From the NCBI RefSeq assembly GCF_047971665.1, contig NZ_JBKEAA010000017.1, forward strand, positions 56,620 through 120,619: a stretch of DNA of 64,000 nt, in the 5' to 3' direction. The notes beneath the pieces are model-generated. The model was not told the DNA's origin and did not search any database. It was given only the letters and a program-made list of their open reading frames with translations. A program made the position numbers and the translations under genes. Numbering within the stretch: position 1 is the stretch's first letter; every line of letters begins with the position of its first letter. Below, piece after piece: positions 25,272 to 34,289 of the stretch. This DNA is from Castellaniella sp047971665. Its GTDB lineage: Bacteria; Pseudomonadota; Gammaproteobacteria; Burkholderiales; Burkholderiaceae_B.

Positions 25272-26086
25272 GCGGAGCGGGCCATCCTGAACATCGCGCC
25301 AATCCCGGCATGAACGCCCCGCCGGCGGGCGCGCGCACGTCCCGGTTCTGGTCCGTGCTGGGTATCCTCCTGATCTTTGCCGGCTGGGAACTGGCCGCCC
25401 GCATGATGGGCCCCATGCTGATGGCCACGCCTCTGGAGGCCCTTCGCTCGATCACCCTTCTGGCCGACGACCCGGGCTTCTGGACGGACAGCATCGACAG
25501 CCTGACGCGCATCGCCATCGGGGTCGGCACGGGCTGCGCCATCGGCTTCACCCTGGGCGTACTGGCCGGTCATGATGCGCGACTGCGCGGCCTGCTCGAA
25601 CCTCTGCGCTGGCTGCTGATGGCCATTCCGCCCGTGGTCGTGGTGGTGCTGGCCATGCTCTGGTTCGGCCTGGGCTCGGGCATGGTCATCTTCATCACCA
25701 TCCTGATGATGGCGCCCGGCATGTACGTCAATACCGTCAAGGGCATGCGCATGATTGACGCCAACCTGCTGGAAATGGGACAGGTCTATCGATTCAGCGC
25801 CTGGACGCGGCTGCGCCACATCTACCTGCCCGCACTGGCCGCGCCCCTGACGGCCGCACTGCTGATCGCCGCCTGCGGCGGGGTCCGGCTGGTGGTCATG
25901 GCCGAGGTGCTGGGCGCCGAAAGCGGCGTCGGCTATGCGCTGGCCAATGCGCGCAGCACCTTCGACAGCGGCCGGCTCTACGCCTGGGTCCTGTTGATCC
26001 TGGGCCTGGTGGCGCTGCTGGAATTCCTGCTGCTGCAACCCATCCAGCGCCGCCTGACCCGCTGGCAGGAGCCCAGCCATGCTTGA
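25268..26086 (+). CDS. NitT/TauT-type ABC transporter permease
   Basis: Inner-membrane permease of 272 residues, BPD_transp_1 fold with about six hydrophobic segments. ATG 25268 overlaps the upstream stop; ATG 25310 (MNAPPAG) is an alternative. The coupling EAA-like loop is visible as FSAWTRLRHIYLPALAAPLTA (about residues 175-197). It is contiguous with the binding protein and ATPase, overlapping the latter by 8 bp. Confidence 0.9.
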   Translation: MSGAGHPEHRANPGMNAPPAGARTSRFWSVLGILLIFAGWELAARMMGPMLMATPLEALRSITLLADDPGFWTDSIDSLTRIAIGVGTGCAIGFTLGVLAGHDARLRGLLEPLRWLLMAIPPVVVVVLAMLWFGLGSGMVIFITILMMAPGMYVNTVKGMRMIDANLLEMGQVYRFSAWTRLRHIYLPALAAPLTAALLIAACGGVRLVVMAEVLGAESGVGYALANARSTFDSGRLYAWVLLILGLVALLEFLLLQPIQRRLTRWQEPSHA

Positions 26087-26786
26087 AATGCGCGATCTCG
26101 GCCTGGCCTTCGGACGACGCGTCGTGCTCGACGGCATCGGCCTGGATGTGCGCCCCGGCGAACGCATCGGCGTGATCGGTCCGAGCGGCGCGGGCAAAAG
26201 CACCCTGCTGCGGCTGGCGGCGGGCCTGCTGCAGCCGGACCGCGGCACCTGCCGCAACACCTTCCAGCGCACCCGCCTGGTCTTTCAGGAGCCCCGGCTG
26301 CTGCCCTGGCGCAGCGTGGCCGACAATCTGGATATCGCCCTGCGCGCGGGGGGGCTCCCTGCCGACAGAATCGCCGCGCAGCGCGACCGCTGGCTTGCCC
26401 GGGTCGGACTGGCCGACGCGGCGCGGGCCTGGCCCGCCGAACTGTCGGGCGGCATGGCCCAGCGCGCCGCCCTGGCCCGCGCCCTGGCGCTGGAACCGGA
26501 CCTGCTGCTGCTCGACGAGCCCTTCAGCGCGCTGGACCCCGCCCTGCGCGCCGACCTCGGACGGTTGTGCGCCGAACAGGCCCGCGCCACCGGCGCAGCC
26601 CTGATCTGCATCAGCCACCAGCCCTGGGAGCTGACCGGCCTGGTGGACCGCATCCTGCGCGTGGCCGACGGCCAGGTCCAGGCGCACCCCGATGTCTCCG
26701 GCCCACCGGACGGGCCGGCGGCCAGGACGCCCTCTGTCCCGCCCACCGGGTCCGATCCGGCGCCCGCCTCTTTTCCTCTCCCCTGA
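26079..26786 (+). CDS. NitT/TauT-type ABC transporter ATP-binding protein
   Basis: Cytoplasmic ATPase of 235 residues. Walker A GPSGAGKST, Q-loop LVFQEPRLLPW (typical of SsuB/TauB), signature ELSGGMAQRAALARAL, Walker B LLLLDEPFSALD, switch ISHQPWE. The tail after about residue 205 is Pro-rich and low complexity. It lies 13 bp before the TonB receptor gene, so the four genes form one unit. Confidence 0.92.
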   Translation: MLEMRDLGLAFGRRVVLDGIGLDVRPGERIGVIGPSGAGKSTLLRLAAGLLQPDRGTCRNTFQRTRLVFQEPRLLPWRSVADNLDIALRAGGLPADRIAAQRDRWLARVGLADAARAWPAELSGGMAQRAALARALALEPDLLLLDEPFSALDPALRADLGRLCAEQARATGAALICISHQPWELTGLVDRILRVADGQVQAHPDVSGPPDGPAARTPSVPPTGSDPAPASFPLP

Positions 26787-26799
26787 CTCAGGAATCCTC

Positions 26800-28914
26800 A
26801 TGAGCAAACGACACGCCCGCACCCCTCTCGCGCTGGCCCTGACCCTGGCGGCCGGCCTGACCTCCGCCCACGCCCAGGACGTCCAGAGCCTGAATCCCAT
26901 CACCGTCAGCGGCGACACGCCGGCCACCCCGCTGAACCCGGGCGTCCAGGCCGAGCGCGCCCGTCTGGACGGCGTGGCCGGCGGCACCAATCTGATCGAA
27001 CCCCAGAAAGAAACCCGGCTGGCCACCCTGCGCGACGCCCTGGATTATCAGCCTGGTCTCGTGGTCCAGGAATTCTTCGGCGGGCTGGACCAGCCGCGCC
27101 TGAACATCCGCGGCTCTGGCATCCAGAGCAACCCCGTCAACCGCGGCGTCCTGTTGATGCAGGACGGCCTGCCGCTGAACGAGGCCGACGGATCGTTCGT
27201 GATCGGTTTTCTGGAACCGCGCAATGCTCGGCTGATCAGCGTGCGCCGGGGCGCCAACGCACTGTCGCCCGCCGCCACCACGCTGGGCGGCGAACTGGAC
27301 TTTCAATCCCTGACCGGCACGCAAGGCGATGTACTGAGCCTGGAAGGCGGCAGTTTCGGCCGTGTCGGCGCCCGGGCCGCAAAGGGTTTCCGCGGTGACA
27401 ATCTGGACGGCCGCCTGAGCGTCACCTACGATACCTACGACGGCTACCGCCACTACTCGGGCTCCGATCGCACCAGCATCCAGGGCAACTTCGGCATCCT
27501 GGGCGAGAATTTCGAAAACCGGACGTACCTGTCGTACACCGACCTGGACATCGACATCCCCTTTGTCGTGACGCGCGAACAGATGGAGCATGACCCGCGC
27601 CAGACCAACGGCGAAGGCATTGCGCTCAAGCCGCCTTTCAGCATGATCGACATCGGCAAGCGCCATCCGCACCGTGCATCGAGCCAGTTCCGCGCCGCCA
27701 ATCGCACCTACTGGGGCACCGACGCGCTGAACAGCACTTTCGGCCTCTACGCCCAGAACATCGACGATACCTTCCAGGATCCGATCACCTCCACCGTGAC
27801 CGAGGGCATGACCTACGGGGCGCAATGGCAGCTCGCGGGCAAATACCGCACCCTCGACTACCGCGTCGCGCTGGACTGGGCCCGCAGCGACATGGATCGC
27901 GATCTGTATTCCGTCAACAAAGAGACGGGCGATCGCAAGACCCATTACGGCAACTACGACCTGCAGGCGGAAAACCGCAGCGCGCTGCTGGGCTTCGCCT
28001 GGCATGCCACGCCGCGGTGGACGGTCGTGGGCGATCTCAAGTTCACCCAGGCCGTGCGCGACGCGCGTGACCGGTTCACCGGAGAATCCCTGGATCAGGA
28101 CTGGAACTACGTCAGCCCCAAGCTCGGCCTGATCTGGCAGCCCACCGAAGACCAGCGCTTTTTCGTCAACGTCAGCCGCAGCAACGAAGCGCCCACCTAC
28201 TGGGAAATCATCCACGGGGGCAAACTGCCCAACCCCATGAACGACACAACCGGCATGTCCGGCCTCAGCGAACTGGCGCTGCAACGCGCCGACACCGTCG
28301 AGATCGGCGGTGCCGGCCGCCTGGGCGCCGGGGTCTACGCACCGCACTGGGCGCTGACGTTCTATCGCAGCGACGTGCGCAACGAACTGATGTCGGTCAG
28401 CACGGCCAACGGCACGGCGGCGGGCACCTACAACTACCGCGGCGGCACCCGTCATCAGGGGATCGAACTGGGCCTGAGCGGCACCACCCCCGCGCCCGGC
28501 GAAGGCGCCAGATTCGACTACCGGGTCGCCTATACCTTCAGCGACTTCCGCTTCAAGGGCGGCGAATACGCGGGCAACCGCATCGCCGGTGTGCCGCGTC
28601 ATCTGGTCAGCGCCGAGGTCCTGTACCGCGTCGGCGGACTGCGCTTTGGCCCCAACGTGCGCTGGATGCCGTCCGCCACGGAGACCAATCACGCCAACAC
28701 GCCCGGCACCCAGCAGGACAGCTATGCCTTGCTGGGCTTCAAGGTCGATTACCAGATCGGCAAGCACTGGCAGGCCTACGTGCAGGGCGACAACCTGACC
28801 GACGAGACCTACGCCAGCGCCTTCGTCATCCGCAACACCGGATCAGCCGCCATGCCGACCTTCCTGCCCGGCAATGGCCGCAGCGTAATGGCGGGGGTGA
28901 GCTACAAGTTCTGA
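26800..28914 (+). CDS. TonB-dependent outer-membrane receptor
   Basis: Outer-membrane receptor of 704 residues. Signal peptide LALALTLAAGLTSAHAQ is followed by a plug domain (RLATLRDALDYQPGLVVQ, RLNIRGSGIQSNPVNRGVLLMQDGLP) from about 60 to 180, then a 22-strand-type barrel ending in the terminal aromatic (GVSYKF). ATG 26800 follows AGGAATCC. Its position at the end of a Fur-box-preceded ABC operon implies uptake of an iron, other metal or siderophore-like complex. Pairing with a NitT/TauT-type importer rather than a FecBCD-type one is unusual. Confidence 0.92.
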   Translation: MSKRHARTPLALALTLAAGLTSAHAQDVQSLNPITVSGDTPATPLNPGVQAERARLDGVAGGTNLIEPQKETRLATLRDALDYQPGLVVQEFFGGLDQPRLNIRGSGIQSNPVNRGVLLMQDGLPLNEADGSFVIGFLEPRNARLISVRRGANALSPAATTLGGELDFQSLTGTQGDVLSLEGGSFGRVGARAAKGFRGDNLDGRLSVTYDTYDGYRHYSGSDRTSIQGNFGILGENFENRTYLSYTDLDIDIPFVVTREQMEHDPRQTNGEGIALKPPFSMIDIGKRHPHRASSQFRAANRTYWGTDALNSTFGLYAQNIDDTFQDPITSTVTEGMTYGAQWQLAGKYRTLDYRVALDWARSDMDRDLYSVNKETGDRKTHYGNYDLQAENRSALLGFAWHATPRWTVVGDLKFTQAVRDARDRFTGESLDQDWNYVSPKLGLIWQPTEDQRFFVNVSRSNEAPTYWEIIHGGKLPNPMNDTTGMSGLSELALQRADTVEIGGAGRLGAGVYAPHWALTFYRSDVRNELMSVSTANGTAAGTYNYRGGTRHQGIELGLSGTTPAPGEGARFDYRVAYTFSDFRFKGGEYAGNRIAGVPRHLVSAEVLYRVGGLRFGPNVRWMPSATETNHANTPGTQQDSYALLGFKVDYQIGKHWQAYVQGDNLTDETYASAFVIRNTGSAAMPTFLPGNGRSVMAGVSYKF

Positions 28915-28978
28915 CCCCGGTCGCCCGAAACCGGGCCGGACACGGCGCCGTCCATGAGGGGCAGCGCCGTCATGACGA

Positions 28979-29776
28979 TCAACCCCCGACAGCCAGCACC
29001 TTGGGACTCAGGTCGCTGCCGTGATATTTCTTGTAGGCCTCGTTCAAGCGGCCGTTTTTCAGGTTCGTCCGGATCCAGTTATCGACCCATTCCTTGAGCC
29101 TGGGCGTCTGCTTGGGCATGGCGATCCCCAGCATGAACTCATGCTGGACGAACTTGGTCTCGTAGGGGTCGTCCTTGAGTTTCTTGTTGACCTCGGCCAC
29201 GTTGGGCCATTGCGATGACATCGCCTGCACCTGCTTCGAGGCGGCCGCCGTCACCAGCGTCGCATCATCCTCGAAGCGGCGGATGTTGGCGTCCGGGGCG
29301 TTCTTCGTGATGTCGGAGTCGTTCACCGTGGCGCGGGTCACGCCGATCTTCAGCCCCTTGAGGTCCTGATAGCCGGTGATCTTCACCTCCTTGGGGGCGG
29401 CCACGATGATCTGCAACGAAGCGTAGGGCACCGAGAAATCGATGACCTTGGCGCGCTCCTCGGTAATGGACAGATTCGCCACCGCCAGATCCGCCTTGCC
29501 GGTCTGGATCGTCGGCACGCGCGCGGCATTGGTGATGGGCACCAGCTCGAGCTTCACGCCGAGGTCCTTGGCCAGCATCTCGGCCGTGGTGACATCCGAG
29601 CCCTCGGGCTGCATCTGCGCGTTGGCATAGCTGAACATCGGCACCCCCATGGCGATGGCCACGCGGATCACGCCGTCCTTCTTGATCTGATCCAGATCGC
29701 CCGCCTGGGCCGCCACGCCGAAGGCACACAATCCGAATCCGAAGGTGGCCGCCAGAATGCGCTTTTTAATCATCAT
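28979..29776 (-). CDS. Polar amino-acid-type ABC transporter substrate-binding protein
   Basis: Periplasmic family-3 binding protein of 265 residues; signal peptide MMIKKRILAATFGFGLCAFGVAAQA. Family hallmarks GVIRVAIAMGVPMFSY, DLAVANLSITEERAKVIDFSVPY and LKIGVTRAT are present. It is the last gene of the set permease-permease-ATPase-SBP and is separated from the ATPase by a 17-bp hairpin. The promoter upstream of the set carries the operator motif shared with the uronate/aldarate genes, so the ligand may not be an amino acid. AGGAG precedes the start at 29776. Confidence 0.9.
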   Translation of the reverse strand: MMIKKRILAATFGFGLCAFGVAAQAGDLDQIKKDGVIRVAIAMGVPMFSYANAQMQPEGSDVTTAEMLAKDLGVKLELVPITNAARVPTIQTGKADLAVANLSITEERAKVIDFSVPYASLQIIVAAPKEVKITGYQDLKGLKIGVTRATVNDSDITKNAPDANIRRFEDDATLVTAAASKQVQAMSSQWPNVAEVNKKLKDDPYETKFVQHEFMLGIAMPKQTPRLKEWVDNWIRTNLKNGRLNEAYKKYHGSDLSPKVLAVGG

Positions 29777-29821
29777 TGAAGTCTCCTGAGTGAGGGTCGC
29801 GGAGCCGTCCGGCTCCGGTGC

Positions 29822-29866
29822 TTCATAGGCAACGGCCTATGCGTTTTACAGGCCGTTGCCTATGAA
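29822..29866. repeat. 17-bp perfect intercistronic inverted repeat
   Basis: Arms 29822-29838 and 29850-29866 are perfect reverse complements (TTCATAGGCAACGGCCT) with an 11-base loop that contains the ATPase stop codon. The right arm encodes the ATPase's last residues. Placed before the binding-protein gene, it may stabilise or process the mRNA so that the SBP is made in excess. Confidence 0.7.
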
Positions 29867-30574
29867 ATCCTGCAATTCCCGGGTTTGCGGATTGACGAGG
29901 ATCTCGGGGCCGCCGGTTTCCCAGACCTGACCGTGATGCATGAACACGATCTGATCGGCCACGCGCCGGGCAAAAGCCATCTCGTGCGTCACCAGCACCA
30001 TCGTCATACCGCCCTCGGCCAGTTTCTCGATGACTTTCAGCACCTCGCCGGTCAGCTTCGGATCCAGCGCCGAGGTCACTTCGTCGAACAACATCACCTG
30101 AGGCTCCATCGCCAGTGAGCGCGCGATCGCCACGCGCTGCTGCTGCCCGCCGGACAATTGCTCGGGATAGCTGTCGTATTTTTCCAGCAGGCCGACGGTT
30201 TCCAGAACCTGGCGGGCACGCTCCTCGCAGGTCTTGCGCGGCAGCTTGCGCACGTGGCGCAGGGCCAGCGTGATGTTGTGGCCCACCGTCAGATGGGGAA
30301 ACAGGTTGTAGCTCTGAAAGACGATGCCGACGTCCTTGCGCAGCTGTTCCAGATCGACCTTGGCGCCTCCGAGCTGGTGGCCGCAGACCTGGATCTGGCC
30401 CTCGTCGATCGACTCCAGGTGGTCGATGCATCGCAGCGCCGTGCTCTTGCCCGATCCGCTCTGGCCGATGATGGCCACCACCTGACCCCGGGCGATGTCG
30501 AAGGACACGCCATTGAGGACCTGATTCCGTCCAAAGGACTTATGGACGTTCTGGAGACTAACGACGGCCGACAT
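29846..30574 (-). CDS. Polar amino-acid-type ABC transporter ATP-binding protein (GlnQ-like)
   Basis: A 242-residue ATPase. Walker A GQSGSGKST, Q-loop VFQSYNLFPHLTV, signature QLSGGQQQRVAIARSLAM, Walker B VMLFDEVTSALDPKL, switch VTHEMAFA. All match the GlnQ/HisP group. The start overlaps the upstream permease by 17 bp. The last codons form one arm of the intercistronic hairpin. Confidence 0.95.
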   Translation of the reverse strand: MSAVVSLQNVHKSFGRNQVLNGVSFDIARGQVVAIIGQSGSGKSTALRCIDHLESIDEGQIQVCGHQLGGAKVDLEQLRKDVGIVFQSYNLFPHLTVGHNITLALRHVRKLPRKTCEERARQVLETVGLLEKYDSYPEQLSGGQQQRVAIARSLAMEPQVMLFDEVTSALDPKLTGEVLKVIEKLAEGGMTMVLVTHEMAFARRVADQIVFMHHGQVWETGGPEILVNPQTRELQDFIGNGL

Positions 30575-31208
30575 TGAGTTTCTTCTCCATGGTTCGGCTC
30601 CACTTGGACAAGGGGAAGCACAGCAGGAAATAGAACCCGCCCACCAGGGCGAACACCAGGAAGGGCTGGAACAGGGAATTGTTGATGATCTGGCCGGCGC
30701 GGGTCAGTTCCACGAATCCCACGACCGAGGCCAGGGACGTGGACTTGATGACCTGCACCAGAAAACCCACGGTCGCGGGCAGCGACAGGCGCACCGCCTG
30801 GGGGATGACCACCAGGATCAGCGACTGCCAGCGGGAAAACCCCAGACATTCGGCGGCTTCCCATTGGGTTTTTTCGATGGACTCCACGCTGCCGCGCCAG
30901 ATTTCCCCCAGAAAAGCGCTGACGTACACCATCAGCGCCACCCCGGCGGCGAACAGCGGCGGCACATCGATACCGAAAATGCCGACGCCGAAATACACGA
31001 CGAACAGCAACACCAGCAGCGGGATGCCCTGGATCGTCTGAATGAACAGGGACGTCAGGAACCGGACCGTCGCCAGGCGCGACACGCGCGCCAGCATCAC
31101 GCCAAAGCCGGCAAGCGACCCCAGCACAAAGGACAAGGCCGACAGCACCAGGGTCCAGCCCAGGCCCTTGAGCAGATAGACGAACTGTACGAGGCTGAAT
31201 TCATCCAT
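30558..31208 (-). CDS. Polar amino-acid-type ABC transporter permease
   Basis: A 216-residue HisM/GlnP-type permease with five hydrophobic segments. The EAA coupling loop is AAECLGFSRWQSLILVVIPQAVRLSLP near residues 115-140. It is 9 bp downstream of the partner permease gene and overlaps the ATPase start. Confidence 0.93.
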   Translation of the reverse strand: MDEFSLVQFVYLLKGLGWTLVLSALSFVLGSLAGFGVMLARVSRLATVRFLTSLFIQTIQGIPLLVLLFVVYFGVGIFGIDVPPLFAAGVALMVYVSAFLGEIWRGSVESIEKTQWEAAECLGFSRWQSLILVVIPQAVRLSLPATVGFLVQVIKSTSLASVVGFVELTRAGQIINNSLFQPFLVFALVGGFYFLLCFPLSKWSRTMEKKLNVGRR

Positions 31209-31217
31209 GGCGATCTC

Positions 31218-31967
31218 CTATGCCGTTCCGCCGGGAATGACCGTCCGGCCGGATGATTCCAGACGGGGGCGCGCGCCACCGGCCCGCGCCGCCCGGGCTA
31301 CGATCCGGCGGCGCCGGAACAGGATCACCCCGCCCAGCCAGAACAGCGCCTTGAGCAGCACGGCCAGGCACAGGTACAGGAAGGCGACGACAATATAGGT
31401 CTCCAGCGACAGGAACGTGATGGACTGCACATTGTTGGCCACCCCGGTCAGCTCCTCGGCCGAAATCTGCGAGGTCACCGAGGACATCAGCATCATCAGC
31501 ACGAACTGGCTGGTGATGGAGGGGTAGACCTTTTCGAAGGCCGGCAGCATGACGACATGCCAGTAGATCCGCACGCGCGACAGGCCCAGACATTCGGCGG
31601 CCTCGATCTGGCCGGGCGGAACCGCATCCATGCCGGCGCGGATGATCTCGCCCGAATAGGCGCCCACATTGATGACCATGGTGATCACTGCGGCCCATTC
31701 CGCCGGCATGGTGTAGCCCAGACTGGACAGGCCAAAATAGAAAATGAAAATCTGCACCAGGAACGGCGTATTGCGCACGGTCTCGATATAGACCCCGCAC
31801 AGCGCGGAAAGCCAGGGCCGGCTGCCGCGCCGGCCGATGGCGCACAGAATCCCCAGGATCAGGCCGAACACGGTCGAGGCCAGGGTCAGTTCCAGGGTGG
31901 TCAGCGCTCCATCCAGGAACATTTTCCAGTACGGTGCGAGGCCGGGAAAATTGAAGGTGTAATGCAC
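31218..31967 (-). CDS. Polar amino-acid-type ABC transporter permease
   Basis: A 249-residue partner permease; EAA loop AAECLGLSRVRIYWHVVMLPAFEKVYP near residues 125-150. GTG start at 31967 (MHYTFNFPG); a Shine-Dalgarno sequence is not obvious. It is the first gene of the four-gene set, with the operator-bearing promoter region at 31968-32363 upstream. The C-terminal 25 residues are Arg/Ala-rich, beyond the usual end. Confidence 0.92.
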   Translation of the reverse strand: MHYTFNFPGLAPYWKMFLDGALTTLELTLASTVFGLILGILCAIGRRGSRPWLSALCGVYIETVRNTPFLVQIFIFYFGLSSLGYTMPAEWAAVITMVINVGAYSGEIIRAGMDAVPPGQIEAAECLGLSRVRIYWHVVMLPAFEKVYPSITSQFVLMMLMSSVTSQISAEELTGVANNVQSITFLSLETYIVVAFLYLCLAVLLKALFWLGGVILFRRRRIVARAARAGGARPRLESSGRTVIPGGTA

Positions 31968-32134
31968 GCCCGAGTTCCCAATCCACGTCTTAAAGATAAG
32001 ACATCGTATATTTAGACAGGGAAGAACGCCCGATCGAAAAGACCTTGCTTCTGCGCATCAGTAATCAAATAAATGATTGTTGGTCTTGCGCCCGATCACG
32101 TTCCTTTCCTTATGAACCATATCCGCTTATTGTG

Positions 32135-32152
32135 ATATGTCGTCATATAACT
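32135..32152 (-). promoter_or_regulatory. Shared GntR/FCD-type operator, ABC transporter promoter
   Basis: AGTTATATGACGACATAT on the minus strand differs from the 57009 copy only at a few positions and matches 44897 over TTATATGACGACAT. Its presence upstream of the polar ABC operon puts that transporter in the candidate regulon. Confidence 0.6.
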
Positions 32153-32205
32153 ATGAATTCGGAATTACCCTGAAGACCCCGGAGGCGTCCCCATCGAACA
32201 CGCAT

Positions 32206-32231
32206 GAAAACGGGGCGGCAACGCGCCCCGT
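32206..32231 (-). terminator. Possible ilvD terminator
   Basis: A perfect 8-bp stem ACGGGGCG/CGCCCCGT (32210-32217 with 32224-32231), 6-base loop, followed on the minus strand by TTTTC. It lies 130 bp past the ilvD stop. Confidence 0.5.
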
Positions 32232-32363
32232 CACAGGGCAGCGGCTTGCGGGCCGTCGCCCTGGCCTGTCAGCCATCCCGTGGCTTCAGACTCGTCGCAT
32301 CAGACGTGTGACATTGGACTCTTCACACCACGCTTCGGGCTTTGTGACATCCGCCTCGCGGCA

Positions 32364-34220
32364 TCAGCCCAGTTGTCCCACGTCGCGCACCGCACCCCGG
32401 TCAGCCGAGGTCGCCAGGGCCGCATAGGCCCGCAACGCCTGGGAGACCTGGCGCTGCCGATTGGCGGGCTTCCAGGCCATGGAACCACGCGCCTCCATGG
32501 CGACACGGCGCGCCGCCAGCGTCTCGTCATCGATCGCCAGGTGGATGCGGCGGTTGGGGATATCGATCTCGATGGTGTCGCCGTCCTCGACCAGGGCGAT
32601 GTTACCGCCCTCGGCGGCTTCGGGCGAGGCATGACCGATGACCAGCCCCGAAGAGCCGCCGGAAAAGCGGCCATCCGTCAGCAGGGCGGCACACTTGCCC
32701 AGCCCCATGGATTTCAGGTAGGAGGTGGGATAGAGCATTTCCTGCATCCCGGGACCGCCCTTGGGGCCCTCGTAGCGGATGATGACCACATCGCCGGCCC
32801 CGACCTCGCCTCCCAGGATCCCCTGAACGGAGGTTTCCTGGCTCTCGTAGACCCGTGCGCGACCGGTAAAGGTCAGGATGCTCTCGTCCACCCCGGCCGT
32901 CTTGACGATGCATCCATTGGGCGCCAGATTGCCGTACATCACGGCCAGGCCGCCATCCTGCGAATAGGCGTGCGCGCGGTCACGGATGCAGCCGGCCTTG
33001 CGGTCCAGGTCCAGGGTCTCGTAGTAACGGTCCTGGCTGAAAGCTGTCTGGCTGGGCACGCCGCCCGGCGCCGCACGATAGAAGTCCGCCACGCCCGCGC
33101 CTTGCTCGCCGAGCACGTCCCAGCGCCGGATGGCCTCGCCGAGCGTGCCGGCATGCACATTGCCCACGTTCAGATCCAGCAGATCCGCGCGGGCGAGCTC
33201 GGCCAGGATGCCCAGGATGCCGCCGGCGCGATGCACGTCCTCGACGTGGTAATCCGGCGTGGCCGGAGCGACCTTGCACAGGCAAGGGACGCGGCGCGAA
33301 ATCCGGTCGATATCGGCCATGGTGAAGGCCACACCGGCCTCCTGGGCGGCGGCCAGCAGGTGCAGCACCGTGTTGGTGGACCCGCCCATGGCCACATCCA
33401 GCGTCATGGCGTTGCTGAAAGCCTCGAACGTGGCAATGTTGCGCGGCAGGACGGAAGCATCGTCCTGCTCGTACCAGCGCTTGCACAATTGCACGATCAG
33501 GGTGCCCGCCAGTTCGAACAGCCCCTTGCGCCGGGCATGCGTGGCCACCACGGTGCCGTTGCCCGGCAGCGCCAGACCCAGGGCCTCGGTCAGACAGTTC
33601 ATGGAATTGGCCGTGAACATGCCGGAACAGGAGCCGCAGGTCGGGCAGGCGCTGCGCTCGACTGTCTCGGCCTGCTCGTCGGTGATGTCGGGGTCGGCGG
33701 CCTCGATCATGGCATCGACCAGATCGAGTTTGCGCACCACGGTCTTGCCATCCTTGGCGATGACCTTGCCGGCCTCCATCGGCCCGCCGGACACGAACAC
33801 GGTGGGGATGTTCAGCCGCATGGCCGCCATCAGCATGCCCGGGGTGATCTTGTCGCAGTTGGAGATGCAGACCATGGCATCGGCGCAGTGCGCGTTGACC
33901 ATGTATTCGACCGAATCGGCGATCAGTTCCCGCGAAGGCAGCGAATACAGCATCCCGTCGTGCCCCATGGCAATGCCATCATCCACCGCGATGGTGTTGA
34001 ATTCCTTGGCCACGCCTCCCGCCGCCTCGATCTGGCGCGCGACCAGCTGGCCCATATCCTTGAGATGCACATGGCCCGGCACGAACTGGGTGAACGAATT
34101 CACCACGGCGATGATGGGCTTGCTGAAATCCCCGTCCTTCATGCCGGTGGCGCGCCAGAGGGCGCGCGCGCCGGCCATGTTGCGGCCGTGGGTCGAGGTG
34201 CGGGAACGATAGTGCGGCAT
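32364..34220 (-). CDS. ilvD: Dihydroxy-acid dehydratase, E. coli type
   Basis: Branched-chain amino-acid biosynthetic dehydratase, 618 residues, close to E. coli IlvD (616). The N-terminus MPHYRSRTSTHGRNMAGARALWRATGM is diagnostic. Cluster cysteines occur in SNCDKITPGM and ACPTCGSCSGMFTANSMNC; GRFSGGSSG is the catalytic-serine block. The frame continues upstream of ATG 34220 only as antisense of ppc. It is divergent from ppc with a 69-bp gap. It probably carries the biosynthetic role, given the shorter paralogue at 21692-23380. Confidence 0.96.
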   Translation of the reverse strand: MPHYRSRTSTHGRNMAGARALWRATGMKDGDFSKPIIAVVNSFTQFVPGHVHLKDMGQLVARQIEAAGGVAKEFNTIAVDDGIAMGHDGMLYSLPSRELIADSVEYMVNAHCADAMVCISNCDKITPGMLMAAMRLNIPTVFVSGGPMEAGKVIAKDGKTVVRKLDLVDAMIEAADPDITDEQAETVERSACPTCGSCSGMFTANSMNCLTEALGLALPGNGTVVATHARRKGLFELAGTLIVQLCKRWYEQDDASVLPRNIATFEAFSNAMTLDVAMGGSTNTVLHLLAAAQEAGVAFTMADIDRISRRVPCLCKVAPATPDYHVEDVHRAGGILGILAELARADLLDLNVGNVHAGTLGEAIRRWDVLGEQGAGVADFYRAAPGGVPSQTAFSQDRYYETLDLDRKAGCIRDRAHAYSQDGGLAVMYGNLAPNGCIVKTAGVDESILTFTGRARVYESQETSVQGILGGEVGAGDVVIIRYEGPKGGPGMQEMLYPTSYLKSMGLGKCAALLTDGRFSGGSSGLVIGHASPEAAEGGNIALVEDGDTIEIDIPNRRIHLAIDDETLAARRVAMEARGSMAWKPANRQRQVSQALRAYAALATSADRGAVRDVGQLG

Positions 34221-34289
34221 AGCGGCTGTCCTGGAAACAGAAGGGGCAAAAACGCTTATGATAAATGAAGCCCTACAGAAGGAGACCCC

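Larger units (their letters stand above)
31968..32363. other. Intergenic region with shared operator motif
   Basis: This 396-bp stretch has no gene. At 32135-32152 the minus strand reads AGTTATATGACGACATAT, the same motif as in the uronate/aldarate promoters. It lies about 170 bp upstream of the leftward ABC permease. A hairpin at 32210-32231 probably ends the ilvD transcript. The rest shows nothing recognisable. Confidence 0.6.

Noticed and set aside
26788..28767. A 659-codon minus-strand frame under the TonB receptor
   Set aside because: High-GC antisense shadow; the plus-strand receptor has a signal peptide, plug and barrel.
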